A DNA stretch of 64,000 bases, taken from contig CM056380.1 in assembly GCA_029718625.1 (NCBI GenBank), forward strand, positions 13,885,786 through 13,949,785, read 5' to 3'. A program made the translations under genes and the position numbers. The DNA is from Synaphobranchus kaupii (lineage: Eukaryota > Chordata > Actinopteri > Anguilliformes > Synaphobranchidae). The first letter of the stretch is position 1. Every line of letters begins with the position of its first letter. The notes below the pieces were generated by a model that was not told the origin of the DNA, did no database searches, and was given only the letters and a program-made list of their open reading frames with translations. Positions 1 to 10,941 of this stretch are shown here, in pieces.

Positions 1-101
1 ATCTAAAGCATTTAAATATATCTAGATCGTAAATCACGTCAACATAACGTTGATGGAAAAAATGCGGGAGTGAGTCAGTGAATTTGAGTGAAAGCATCAA
101 A

Positions 102-415
102 ATGAGCGGCGGAAAAGCTAAAGCCCGGAATTATTTTACAAAACAAGTCGACGGCAACTCGGTAACATTGTTTTAAGTGTGAAAGGGGGGAGTACCGGCT
201 CAATGAACAATCATCTGCGAGTAAAACACGCGAACGTAGATTTTGAACAAGATGCCGCGGTGGGTAATGCTAGCACCCAACCCCGAATAGGCTCCGTCTT
301 CTACAAGTGCACTCCACAGAGAGCTGCGAAAATCACCCAGCTGATCGCGGATATGATTGTGAAAGACACAAGACCGTTAAGCGAAGTGGATGCGCCAGGC
401 AATGGAGTATGTTGA
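102..415 (+). pseudogene. Decayed BED zinc-finger N-terminus of a hAT-type transposase
   Basis: An ATG at 102 opens a reading frame beginning MSGGKAKARNYFTKQ. The expected BED-finger cysteine pair (C-F-K-C) lies at 169-180 but in a different frame. The histidine part (NNHLRVKH) and the downstream block ending MIVKDTRPLSEV lie in a third frame that runs to a stop at 413-415. So at least two small indels separate the pieces. The order C-x2-C, then H-x4-H, then 'MIVKDTRPLS' is typical of ZBED/hAT transposases in fish. The catalytic and dimerisation domains are absent, so this is a dead 5' fragment. Expression from it is not expected. Confidence 0.72.
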
Positions 416-973
416 GCCCAAGTCAGTCCCAAGCCGGTGGACAATAACAAAAACACTCCGTGATTGGACTGCTTTATTTGAATTTCATGACACTAGTTTA
501 TTTTAGGAAAACATTTTGAAACAGTAAAGTATATTCTAACCTATATTTACCTCCTAACGTTAATCTTTCATAACTGCTTGCTTACTTACTAGCAGCTACC
601 CGAGTTTCCGACCAGTATCGTTGGCGTCTATGGCTATGACATCATCGCTTACGCGCTATGACGTAATGTTACGGTTAACCGCGGATACACGCCAACATTA
701 TAAGTGTAAACGTGTACAAAAAAAAGCCAAAACCCCATCCCTAACACACACACACACACACACAGCAGAGTGTGTATCTATGGAAAGTGTGCTGTGTCGA
801 TACACACTCACATTTCCTGGGTCCTGGTTTGGTCCTGTTCTCTCCTCCATGGTCCACACTGTAGGAACAGCAGAACAGAGAGAGTGAGAGAGCGTGCAGA
901 GAGAGACTGTGTGTGTGAGAGACATTGTTTGTGTGTGTTTGTGAGGTGCAGCGTGGAAACTCTCTGTACTTAC
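416..973. other. Non-coding stretch with (CA)n tract and GA/GT-rich sequence
   Basis: No gene is seen. A (CA)n microsatellite sits at about 744-764, and GA/GT-rich sequence follows at 875-945. The stretch lies just 3' (minus-strand sense) of the LRR exon at 974-1135, so it is probably intron. Confidence 0.5.
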
Positions 974-1135
974 AGCAGTGTGAGTGTGTCCGGTTTAGCA
1001 GCAGACAGCGCTCTCACTCCTGAGTCTCCTGGGTGATTGTATCGCAGGTCCAGCTCTCTCAGGTGTGAGGGGTTTGAACACAGAGCTGAAGCCAGAGAAA
1101 CACAGCCTGTCTGTGTGACTCTACAGCCTGACAGC
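974..1135 (-). CDS. LRR exon of a fish NLR (NLRP/NLRC3-like) gene, 162 bp
   Basis: Read on the minus strand, the exon follows an acceptor ...CTCTCTGCAG and ends at a consensus donor GTAAGT (complement of 968-973). The translation contains LSGCRVTQTGCVSLASALCS followed by LRELDLRYNHPGDSGVRALS, the ribonuclease-inhibitor-type leucine-rich repeat of teleost NLR proteins (one alpha/beta repeat pair, ligand or partner binding). It is 12 bp shorter than the usual 174-bp exon: the 'PHCKLQ' end is replaced by KPDTLTLL. One base is left at the 5' end and two at the 3' end, the same phase as the other LRR exons in the window. It is the last recognisable exon in the direction of transcription. No B30.2/SPRY exon was found after it. 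Confidence 0.82.
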
Positions 1136-1147
1136 CTGCAGAGAGAA

Positions 1148-1150
<3 letters not shown>

Positions 1151-1197
<47 letters not shown>
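1151..1197. repeat. (CA)n microsatellite
   Basis: About 23 dinucleotide units, beginning just upstream (minus sense) of the acceptor of the 974-1135 exon. A long alternating pyrimidine-purine tract this close to an acceptor could affect splicing, but that is inference. Confidence 0.95.
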
Positions 1198-1199
<2 letters not shown>

Positions 1200-1720
1200 T
1201 ACAATACAATAATATAAACTAACAGGGCTGTGTGTGTCAAAAAACATAGCAGTGTGTTACACACCTTATACAGCTCAATATAAAATAACAGGGCTGTGTG
1301 TGTCAAATACATAGCAGTGTGTTACACACCTTAAATCACATTAATAAAAACTAACAGGGCTGTGTGTGTCAAACACATTGCACATTGCTACACACCTTAC
1401 AACACATTAATATAAACTAACAAGGCTGTGTGTATCAAACACATCGCAGTGTGTTACATACCTTACGGCACATTAATATAAACTAACAGGGCTGTGTGTG
1501 TCAAAAATATAGCAGTGTGTTACATACCTTATACAGCTGAATATAAAATAAAAGTGCTGTGTGTGTCAAATACAATGCAGTGTTACACACCTTACACAGC
1601 TGAATATAAAATAACAGAGCTGTGTGTATCAAACACATAGCAGTGTGTTACACACCTTCTAAAGCTCAATATAAAATAACAGGGCTGTGTGTTTCAAACA
1701 CATAGCAGTGTGTTATACAA
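1196..1720. repeat. Intronic 66-bp minisatellite, about 8 copies
   Basis: The motif 'aacagggctgtgtgtgtcaa' recurs at 1222, 1288, 1354, 1420, 1486, 1551, 1614 and 1679. Spacing is 66 bp for most copies and 63-65 for the last ones. Copies differ by a few substitutions. The array fills most of the intron between the two LRR exons. Confidence 0.92.
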
Positions 1721-1934
1721 AAATATTTAAAAAATTTAATCTGACATCAATTTGACCTTTAAAATGTGGCGTACAGTCTTATTCTACCAAGAGGAGGAAG
1801 AGTATACACAACTCTTAGTTCTGTGGAGAGTACACAACTCTTTTGTCTGTTTTCACATTAGAAACATTGACATTAGCTTTATATTTAGTCACATTGGAGT
1901 CCTTTTTGATTGAAGGGGTTGTGTTTGTACTCAC

Positions 1935-2108
1935 CCCAGTGTCTGCAGTTTACAGTGTGGGTCCTCCAGTCCAGCAGAGAGCGCTCTCACTCCTGAATCC
2001 TGCAGCTCATTGTCTCTGAGCTCCAGATCTCTCAGCTGTGAGTGAGGAGAATGCAGGACTGAGGCCAGAACATCACAGCAGCCCTCTGTGAGATTACACC
2101 AACCCAGC
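1935..2108 (-). CDS. LRR exon of a fish NLR gene, 174 bp
   Basis: On the minus strand the exon starts after acceptor ...TCTCCACAG and ends at donor GTGAGT (complement of 1929-1934). It encodes LGWCNLTEGCCDVLASVLHS, then LRDLELRDNELQDSGVRALS and ends DPHCKLQTL. This is the canonical 58-codon LRR unit of fish NLR-C proteins: LxxCxLT helix entry, LRxLxLxxN strand, DSGVxxLSAGL helix. The length is exactly 174 bp and the phase is symmetric, so it can be added or skipped without a frameshift. No defect is visible. Confidence 0.9.
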
Positions 2109-2757
2109 CTGTGGAGAGACCACACACACGCTTACACATCTATATTACCAACAGTGGACTATCACTCTATACCTGCCAAGAGGGGACCATAGTTTCTAGA
2201 CATTGCTGTTTAAAAAAAGGGACATGGAAGATTTTATTTAAGCTCATTGTTCATATTATTTACTGAGATTTCACTTTTAATGGTTTTTTAAAAATTAGCC
2301 AAGAGGGGACCTGAACGACATCTACCTAACAAAGAGGGGTCTTAACCAGTCTGCAGGAGGACTATCGTGCTCTCCACAAAGGACTGGATTCTCTCAAGAA
2401 GGGATAGTACTTCTCTATAATTGCTACAAGATTTTAAGTTTTTCCTTAGATGAAAATCTTCTGATAATGGATAAGCTAAATTTACTCGAGTGAATTTATA
2501 TAAATCACAGGGAAAGTACTCAAATTGAAATTACTGTCAGAAAAACGACAAAAAAATGTATCTAGTTAGAAATCCATACTAATACAGTGGGGGAAAGATA
2601 TCAAAATTAATTAATTAATTACTGGATTAACAAAATGTATTTACATATACATGCAATTTGTATTTCCAAAATACAAAACTACATTTCAGAAATGGACATT
2701 CTGCCACTGTTCAAAGCTTACTTCTGTTACTAGCCTGTTAGAAAACAGACACAGACG

Positions 2758-2790
<33 letters not shown>

Positions 2791-4064
2791 TTGAAATGCA
2801 CTGCTGATTTCCTATTTGCTCATGCTGATCCTGGGATGTACACACCAAAACAGGGAGAGGTTGTGTAAATTAGGTTTATAAAGCATTCCCACTAATCCAC
2901 AAAAGTCTAAGGCTACGGTTACACTAGCCACTTCTATGCGACTTCTAACATCCAATATCGCTGGGCTGCATGTAGTCTGGACGTAATCGGACCTCTCAAA
3001 ACGCATTCACCGGAAAAACATCAATAATCAGTCCCATGTTTTACTCCAGTTCTTTCACTCAGGCTTCCGTACATTGATTCAACGTGATCTCTATGAGCAA
3101 ATTGATGTTGAATCAACATCGGAATTCCACATTGAATCTACGTCGATTCCACGTTCACTTGCTATCTGGGTAATGAGGCTGAATAGTTTGGGCATGCTCG
3201 TCTTGTCTTGTCGGCTGGAAGAACAAATGTTGGTATGTAGGCTACTAATTAAATCCCTGACTAGGGTCTCTTCTATTTATATGCGCAGTTTAAGTTTTGT
3301 GAAATGCCCATGTAGTTGGCCAATGTTGATAATGCACTAACCCAAAAGGGCTGGAGCACTGTACATTTAAATATAAGCCGTGGTTCTCTACCTTTTTCTA
3401 AACTGTCAAATGGACTGTCCCAAATACTACGTAGCCCAAACGTAGAGCCCACATGACCACAACGTAGGCTTACGTACAGCCCAACGCAGCCCCTACGTAA
3501 AAAAGGGGTGGGTAAATCTCTGGTTACGCAGCCCCTTCATCAAAAAGGGGTGGGTATGTTGACGCCAACTAATAGCATGGAAGCGTTAATGGTCCAAACG
3601 CCTTTAGATTTTTGGTTATTTTGCTTCTATAACGACTTCTTTAACACTGATATCATATAAATGTCCAGACTGCACAAAAAGATGTTTATTTTACTGTATT
3701 TTGTCTACTTAGGTCCAGAAATTTTATCCTAACTTGATCGAATGTTAGCATTTTTGAGTGAGCTATAGTTCCGCAACGTTTGGTAAAACAATGTAGTGTT
3801 ACCTATCGGTGTAAAGCTCATTTTCTGTAGCCTAACAGTAGCTGATCCAAATATGGTCATTTCCTTTGCAGTGACGACAATTTGTGAAAAGACGAAGGGT
3901 GCTTTAATACAAAATGCGAAATCCCATTGGCTAAAGTCCATTTCTGGCGTTCTGATTTGCTAAAACGCATCACGTGATGTGTTCGGCAACTTCAGTGTTA
4001 GTTTAACGCGGCAAATAATGAAGTGGTGAAACAAAAGTTTGGCGAATGTGAAGTCGTGATCGAA
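2109..4064. other. No gene recognised; (CA)n tract and short palindromic repeats
   Basis: A (CA)n tract is at about 2760-2788. Around 3074-3155 there are several overlapping near-palindromes built on 'ttgattcaacgt' and 'gttgaatcaacatc', a pattern often seen at ends of fish DNA transposons. At 3420-3555 short motifs with 'ctacgta' and 'aaaaaggggtgggta' recur twice. No open frame here resembles a known protein. Confidence 0.4.
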
Positions 4065-4640
4065 ATGGGCAAAACACCGAAAACCCGTGCAAAAGCGACA
4101 CAAAAGAGACGTGAGCAATTATCTACTGCCAGAAGAAGCAGGGGAACTACATGTGATCGTAAAGATGACAACTAGTCTGTCAGTAGCGAGTCACCAGCTT
4201 TCAGTGCGTCAAAACGCAAAATTCAGGAGATGGGGAAAGGTGATCCGAAAATAGATGACAGGCCGGTCACACAACAGTGGCTTATAATGCACGTGTCGTG
4301 TTTAAATGAGCTGCTGGATTCATTGCTATGTCCAAATTGCATGGGGAACGGTCTACATATAAACATAGATCCCCAAAACCAAGGGTTTTGTAGCAGTCTG
4401 TTGCTAGAGTGTAGCGAATGCAAATCGCAAGAAAATGGATACAGAAAAAGCGTGTTTTCATCCTCACGTCTTCAAGAGTCAACCAGGAGCGATGTAGCCT
4501 TTGACGTGAATGTCAGAATGGCCCTCTTAGCACACGAGTTAGGGCTTGGATATGCTGCGCTAGAGAAAATTAGTAAAGTGTTAGGTATTCCATCACTACA
4601 CGAAGACATATCAGAGACACGACAGGAGAGTGACAGGTAA
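4065..4640 (+). pseudogene. N-terminal part of a Mutator-like (MULE) transposase, one in-frame stop
   Basis: A single frame runs from ATG 4065 to TAA 4640, broken only by a TAG at 4173-4175. The start is very basic (MGKTPKTRAKATQKRREQL). The later part has a CPNC...CSEC zinc-ribbon-like pair and ends with a helix block FDVNVRMALLAHELGLGYAA. The layout 'CPxC ... GF.. ..C..C ... FDVN.R..LA....G.G...L......' matches the animal Mutator-like transposase domain family. The DDE region expected afterwards is missing. The frame ends inside GACAG|GTAAAC, which could be a splice donor, but no continuing exon was recognised. Nonsense mutation plus truncation make it inactive. Confidence 0.6.
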
Positions 4641-4800
4641 ACAGGGTAGAGATAGAGAAGCCTATTAGAAAGTGTAAAACAATCTACTTATTTACTGTAG
4701 GCTATATTTGTATTGTACAGTAAACAGGGTAGAGACAGAGAAGCCCATTAGAAAGTGTAAAACAATCTATTTACTGTATTTGTACTGTATACGTCCCATA
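4637..4800. repeat. Direct tandem duplication, period 83 bp
   Basis: The block beginning 'gtaaacagggtagaga' at 4637 is repeated at 4720 with a few substitutions and a short indel. It starts exactly at the end of the MULE reading frame. Confidence 0.85.
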
Positions 4801-5464
4801 ACACAGAATAATAAAGTGCAATTTCATGAATTCAGCATATTGTACTTCATTAATGTTGCCAACAGTTTGTTTTATTGTTACAGTATACTTTTCCTTTTAG
4901 TGTCAGGGAGGGCAGACTGTAGGGTGGACTGTAGTCAAAAGATAATAATTATAATGAAACGTGCATCTTCATCCAATCTAAGAAGAGAAGACCTTCATCC
5001 ACTTCTTGTCTTTTGTTTTATAGGGTCCATTGCCTTACTAGAACCAGAGTACTTTGTCACACAATCATCGCATGATTTCACAGCGTACAGTTTAACAGTG
5101 TGCACAGTTTGTCCGGTCATTCTGGCTAAGCTGCAAATCTGGTAACCCAAGCTGTAATCTCATTGGCTCTTACCTATGTATTTTGATTTAGATTTTTTTT
5201 TGTTTTTTACTAAATGAAGATAAAAAATTATCTTAATTGACAATTATGACATTATGACAAAGACAAACAGGCGGCACAAAAGGATTGCGCAGTAATTGGA
5301 AGGCCCTGTGACTATGCCTGTGCTTAGTTGTACTTATTAACAAGTATATCTAATCAAGTAAGTATATATACAGTTTAGATGTGTTCAGTAGTGTAATAGG
5401 GCATTGGGGGATGTGATTTAATGGGTTATTGATGCTATAAAGAGTGATTTCTAGTCAGCAAATA
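4801..5464. other. No feature recognised
   Basis: AT-rich unique-looking sequence without a recognisable gene or repeat. Open frames are short and do not resemble known proteins. Confidence 0.4.
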
Positions 5465-6005
5465 CACTGCCTGGCCAAACAAAAAGTCGCACTCTTATAT
5501 TTGGTTGGACCGCCTTTAGCTTTGATTACGGTGCGCATTCCTCGTGGCATTGTTTCCACAACCTTATGCAACGTCACAACATTTATTTCCGTCCAGAGTT
5601 GCATTCATTTTTGGCCGAGATCTTGTATTGACGATGGGAGAGTCAAACCACTCTGTAAAGTCTTCTACAGCACATCCCAACGACTTTCAATGGGGTTAAG
5701 GTCAGGATTCTGGTGGCCAATTCATGTGTGAAAATGATTCCTCATGCTGCCTGAACCACTCTTTCACAATTTGAGCCAGATGAATCTTGGCATTGTCATC
5801 CTGGAATATGCCTATTGATGGGATAACCTGGTCATTCAGTACATTCAGGTACTCAGCTGACTTAAATTTATTGCTGCATAACATTGCTGAGCCTAGACCT
5901 GACCAATTGAAATAACCCCAGATCATAACACTGCCTCCAGAGGCTTGTACAGTGGGCACTATGCATGACGGGTGCAACGGCGACTTTTTTTTTGGCCAGA
6001 CAGTG
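5465..6005 (-). mobile_element. Internally deleted Tc1/mariner element with transposase remnant
   Basis: Inverted ends match over about 28 bp: 'cactgcctggccaaac...' at 5465 and the complement of '...ggccagacagtg' at 6005. TA dinucleotides flank both ends (5463-5464, 6006-6007), as expected for Tc1/mariner. The minus strand encodes the C-terminal half of a Tc1 transposase: [18 protein letters not shown], then FQDDNAKIH (second catalytic Asp of the DDE/D triad), then [16 protein letters not shown] after a one-base frameshift. The N-terminal DNA-binding half is missing, and the element is 541 bp instead of about 1.6 kb. It is non-autonomous and could only move in trans. Confidence 0.88.
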
Positions 6006-6145
6006 TATTAAACTTAACAATAGATATCTTTTAACAGCCATTTTCTCAAAATGAGTTTTTTTCAATACTCTCTGAACCAAAAACCTCAACTTCTAGATCA
6101 CTTACATACACTAAACTTTCAATGTTCATTCTTAACTATATTCTG

Positions 6146-7898
6146 TAGGGGTGCTCCGATCAGCATTTTTGGGGCCGATCACCGATCACCGAAATGATGA
6201 TCGGCCGATACCGATCACGGCCGATACCGATCATGAAAAAAAAAAAAAATTGGCCCCTCAATATTTTCAATCTTAATTGTCTCTAAATATTGTATCCCTA
6301 TTTTATGAAGCATCCTTTTTACAACTTCTGTGTATATGAAAGTGTGCTATACAAATAAAATTCATTATTATTATTTCTATTTATCATGTAACATTATTCT
6401 TAACAACATTGTATATTAAGTATTAAAATTAAGAGATGACAAAGTATAATGAATTGACAACTGTTCATTTATTGTCAGGCAACATTCCACACACTCTAGT
6501 CTAGAGACACTCTCAACACCTTTGCGCATAAGTCCCACCTGCGGGACCTTTTTTGCTCAACTGAGACATTCGTTGCTACTGCAGCCGAACTATTATTGGA
6601 AATCACAAACTCTGTGTTTTAAATTTATTGGTAGACGGTTCGTGACGATTTCTGCCGAATACGTAGTTTCTAAGTGCCACTATTTCCCTGTGGCAAGTCC
6701 ATTTATCAAGCAACCCCCCACCTAGTCTATACCTACCTATGCGTGACATAGTGGACAATAGCGTCTATGTTTGAGTTCATAAATATTTTTATTCATCATA
6801 TAAAATTAGAATAACGTCATAGCAACGAGATAAACCCAACAATAGCCTGATCGTATGCCAGAAAAGCCGTGAAAAGCCGTGCTCACTCAAATGCAAAATA
6901 AACTGTGAAAGTACTATCTCATTCTACCATGTATTCTACTAGCTATATATGCTACTAAATATGAAATAAATATACAATCCTACCATTGGTTTTACACATC
7001 GAGATGTTCCTTTCAAAATCCAGTTGTCATTTATTGTCTGGTAGCTACAATCGGTTTGAGAAATATACAACACTTTATACCACTATTACACTATCAGAAA
7101 CGATGCGGCGTAATACCACCATGCTCTGTAAGGCTGTCTCATGCATTACAGTTCATTCTGGTTTAATTGTCGGCTTTTTTATCCAATAGAGTACATTATA
7201 ACCTTCGCAACGGTATATGCCAAGTCTTTTTGGGTGCTTTGAGCAATTTACTACAGCCCAGTGTAACGGCAGTTTTCGTTTTAGCTGTCTAGTATTACGC
7301 AAGCGCTATACAATACGCATTATGCAAGGGAATTCCCCTTTTGCGATATGTAAGTATTTTTGTGTCTAAAATACCGTTGGTCTCGCTGGCTACATACCTA
7401 CGTTCGTGTTTCCACTCGAGCAGTCTTTCCAATATGTTTGATAGCCCTATTGTTATTTTCGCATTTTGAGTGCATTTCATACTGTTGTGCAATCGTTAGC
7501 TAAATGTATTTTTGAAGTAGGCTACCGATGTTCATTGAAGATAGAACATTTGGCAGCATTTTACAGATGGTGGAAAACTATTTTATGTTCATGTTATCAT
7601 ACATAATATAGGCTATGGCGTAGGCTATACTAGTCTCTTAGGGCATGACAAATGCTCATTCCAATTTACTGTGCGCTGATATGTGGTAGATTAAGGTAAA
7701 AATTTCCTTGGAGTCATTATGAATAGGAAAGACCGGCGAAGACATTTTAGCAGCACGCGGTAGTGAAATAAAAGTTGTCTCGCGTGTTTTTGACATGCGA
7801 TCGGCCTGATCGGCCTTTTTTAGCCGATCACTGATCACACTTTTTAGAACGAATATCGGCCGATACTGATCGGCGACCGATCGATCGGAGCACCCCTA
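6146..7898. mobile_element. Non-autonomous hAT element with perfect 8-bp target duplication
   Basis: The ends are perfect inverted repeats TAGGGGTGCTCCGATC / GATCGGAGCACCCCTA. They are flanked on both sides by the identical octamer ATATTCTG (6138-6145 and 7899-7906). Inside each end, further copies of 'gatcggccgatac'-like motifs form subterminal clusters (6175-6232 and 7795-7880), the usual transposase-binding arrangement of hAT elements. The 1753-bp interior contains no recognisable transposase. Confidence 0.9.
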
Positions 7899-8330
7899 AT
7901 ATTCTGAAGATTATTACAGAAGGATTTGTTAATATATTGCCAATTTCCTGAATTATTACACATTTTGTTCTTAAAAACATGGCAAAAATGCATTTTTTTA
8001 TACCTGTATATAGCATTTTCTCATTTATAAAATGAAAAAAGCATGTATCCAAAATCTGTTCTGTAATTTTTTTTGTCTCTAATATGTTGTCAAAATGAAA
8101 TAGATTTTAAGCCTGGCTTTATCCAATTTTTCTATTTTTGGTTTTTAAATATATGCAAATTAGCACATATTTAATGAGGCAGTGATCAACTGGTAAAGTT
8201 TCATGATGATATCTCGTAGTAATTTTTTTTTCCCTATTCACCTGCAGTGTCTCGCCTTAAGACGAACAAATTTGACGTCTTAGCGTGGACGTCGAAATAC
8301 AGGTTTTGTCCCAAACGGCGTTCCATACAC

Positions 8331-8444
8331 TGTAGCCCTGCACGTTATTATAGCTACTGTTTCAACTCATAGCGTTACACAACGCTCTGTAGCCCTGCAC
8401 GTTATTATAGCCACTGTTTCAACTCATAGCGTTACACAACGCTC
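8331..8444. repeat. Two-copy tandem duplication, 57 bp
   Basis: 'tgtagccctgcacgttatta' occurs at 8331 and 8388, and the rest of the 57-bp unit is almost identical. Region 7907-8330 around it is AT-rich and has no gene. Confidence 0.9.
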
Positions 8445-8464
8445 TGCAGCCCGCTTTGTGTGAA

Positions 8465-8722
8465 ATGTTGTCATAATTAGCATAGGAATTCTTGAGTTAT
8501 GGCCACAAACGTCTTTTGTGAGGTCACAGTGACCTTCACCTTTGACCACCAAAATCTAATCAGTTCATCCTTGAGTCAAAGTGGACGTTTAGGCCAAATG
8601 TGAAGAATTCCCCTCAAGGCATTCCTGAGATATGGCGTTCACGAGAATGGGACAGACGTACGTACGAACAACCCGAAAACATAATGCCTCCGGCCACAGC
8701 TGTCGCCGGCGTGGAGGCATAA
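8465..8722. mobile_element. Dispersed teleost interspersed repeat fragment
   Basis: The segment containing 'ggtcacagtgacctt', 'ttgaccaccaaaatctaatc' and 'ataatgcctccggccacagc' is one I recognise as very widespread in fish genomes, usually ending in '...ggaggcataa'. I cannot assign its class with certainty. It has no coding capacity. The stretch to 8930 has nothing further. Confidence 0.5.
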
Positions 8723-8930
8723 AAACATACCTCCACTGTACCTCTATTACTGAGAGTGTAGGCTAATCATTACACAAGTGGATAAGATAATTTTATTACA
8801 TTTTAAACCCGCTGTAGTTCACTACTTGGCTCTACCACATGACATGCCTATAGACTGCAACATGAGCCACATCTGGACTTCAGGGATTTCACAAAGTTGA
8901 ACAAGGAAATTCCGCAAAAAACATGTACTT

Positions 8931-10020
8931 TCACCCATATGAAGAGCCGATGTACTGGCCTTCTCATGAGCAAGAATAACCAGGTACTTTCATCCATATG
9001 AAGAGCCGATGTACTAGCCTTCTCATGAGCAAGAATAACCAGGTACTTTCATCCATATGAAGAGCCGATGTACTGGCCTTCTCATGAGCAAGAATAACCA
9101 GGTACTTTCATCCATATGAAGAGTCGATGTACTGGCCTTCTCATGAGCAAGAATAACCAGGTACTTTCATCCATATGAAGAGCCGATGTACTGGCCTTCT
9201 CATGAGCAAGAATAACCAGGTACTTTCATGCATATGAAGCGCCGATGTACTGGCTTTCTCATGAGCAAGAATAACCAGGTACTTTCATCCATATGAAGAG
9301 CCGATGTACTGGCCTTCTCATGAGCAAGAATAACCAGGTACTTTCATGCATATGAAGAGCCGATGTACTGGCCTTCTCATGAGCAAGAATAACCAGGTAC
9401 TTTCACCCATATGAAGAGCCGATGTACTGGCCTTCTCATGAGCAAGAATAACCAGGTACTTTCACCCATATGAAGAGCCGATGTACTGGCTTTCTCATGA
9501 GCAAGAATAACCAGGTACTTTCATCCATATGAAGAGCCGATGTACTGGCCTTCTCATGAGCAAGAATAACCAGGTACTTTCATGCATATGAAGAGCCGAT
9601 GTACTGGCTTTCTCATGAGCAAGAATAACCAGGTACTTTCATCCATATGAAGAGCCGATGTACTGGCCTTCTCATGAGCAAGAATAACCAGGTACTTTCA
9701 TCCATATGAAGAGTCGATGTACTGGCCTTCTCATGAGCAAGAACAACCAGGTACTTTCATCCATATGAAGTGCCGATGTACTGGCCTTCTCATGAGCAAG
9801 AATAACCAGGTACTTTCATCCATATGAAGAGCCGATGTACTGGCCTTCTCATGAGCAAGAATAACCAGGTACTTTCATCCATATGAAGAGCCGATGTACT
9901 GGCCTTCTCATGAGCAAGAATAACCAGGTACTTTCATCCATATGAAGAGTCGATGTACTGGCCTTCTCATGAGCAAGAATAACCAGGTACTTTTATCCAT
10001 ATGAAGAGCCAATGTACTGA
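8931..10020. repeat. 59-bp minisatellite, about 18.5 copies
   Basis: The monomer 'actttcatccatatgaagag'...'aataaccaggt' repeats every 59 bp with high identity. Diagnostic variants recur: CATCCAT, CACCCAT and CATGCAT near the start, AGCCG versus AGTCG, and GGCCTT versus GGCTTT. Combined states such as CATGCAT with GGCTTT recur at separated places, which suggests amplification of multi-monomer blocks. Each monomer holds two perfect palindromes, CATATG and CTCATGAG. The array ends at 10020 in a half monomer. Confidence 0.95.
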
Positions 10021-10059
10021 AAAGTGAAGATGCTTTCAAAAATAATGACTTGATTATAA

Positions 10060-10400
10060 AGCGCAGTAAACAGTAAAAAACTAAATCAAATCAATATTTG
10101 GTGTGACCACCCTTTGCCTTTAAACCTGCATAAATTCTCGTGCAGTTTTATAAGAAAATCAGCTGGTAGGTTGTTCCAAGCATCTTAGAGAACTAGCCAC
10201 AGTTCAGCTCTTGCAGAACTCGTTATTCTTCTTTTCACTGAAGATAGTTCAATTAATTTTTTGTAAAATGTTTGGAAATCTAAAATTAGCTTTTTTTCTG
10301 CTGACACACTAATGCATAAGACAAAAACTAAACATCCAATAAAAAAAATTATATAAAAAATCTAGGGTGCCTAAGACTTTTGCGCAGACACCCCTACACA
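10060..10400. mobile_element. Tc1-like non-autonomous remnant
   Basis: The left part (…'tttggtgtgaccaccctttg'…) and the right end (…'gcctaagacttttgcgcaga'…) correspond to the two sides of a common fish Tc1-like element. Only about 340 bp lie between, so nearly all of the transposase is gone. Clean inverted ends with TA were not located, so the borders are approximate. Confidence 0.55.
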
Positions 10401-10541
10401 AATCCAATCTTACCGTTCCTTTTCATTTATGATAAAGCGCTACATAAGAACACTCATTCTTTAGGACGAGCAAAAGCCACGTTTATTCATGAACAAATAG
10501 GCTAAAAAACGTTATAGTTAAGCGCATAAGCATACATTTCT

Positions 10542-10924
10542 TTTTTTTTTAAAAATTTTGTTTCTGATTTTTCCCCATTTTCTCCCAATTTAGTAGCCAA
10601 TTGAACCCCTATTCTGATTCAATTCCCCCCCGTGTAGCAACCGCTAGAGAACCACCGCTACACAACCCTGTCAGCCGGTAGTATGAAGGGAGGTAGCCAC
10701 GCCCTCTACAGGGCGCGACTCCTCGTGTTCCCGACCGTGAATCCGTGCATGCAGCGATTCTCTCCGAGCCCCTCCCCCCACCCGGAAGCAGCCGCCAATT
10801 GCTGCTCCCACAGGGCGCCGGCCATGCTCGGATCTGGCAGGACCGGGGCGCGAACCCCGATCCTCGCAGCACAACTGCACCGACTGAAAGTCGGCGCTCT
10901 TGCCGTTGTACCACGCGACGGCTC
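10542..10924 (-). mobile_element. tRNA-derived SINE with 17-bp target duplication
   Basis: On the minus strand the element starts with a tRNA-like head: box A 'TGGTACAACGG' and box B 'GGTTCGCGCCC', the internal RNA polymerase III promoter. A CCGAC-loop-GTCGG hairpin stands where the anticodon arm would be. It ends in an A-rich tail (complement of the T-run at 10541-10550). Identical 17-bp flanks 'cataagcatacatttct' at 10525-10541 and 10925-10941 are the target-site duplication of LINE-driven insertion. The perfect duplication suggests a fairly recent insertion. Confidence 0.9.
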
Positions 10925-10941
10925 CATAAGCATACATTTCT

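Noticed and set aside
698..1247. Several short frames rich in Val-Cys or Thr-His
   Set aside because: Translations of (CA)n/(GT)n tracts; only the LRR part 974-1135 is a real exon.
10860..10924. Possible functional tRNA gene
   Set aside because: The tRNA-like head is followed by a SINE body and A-rich tail with target duplications; the arms do not form a complete cloverleaf.
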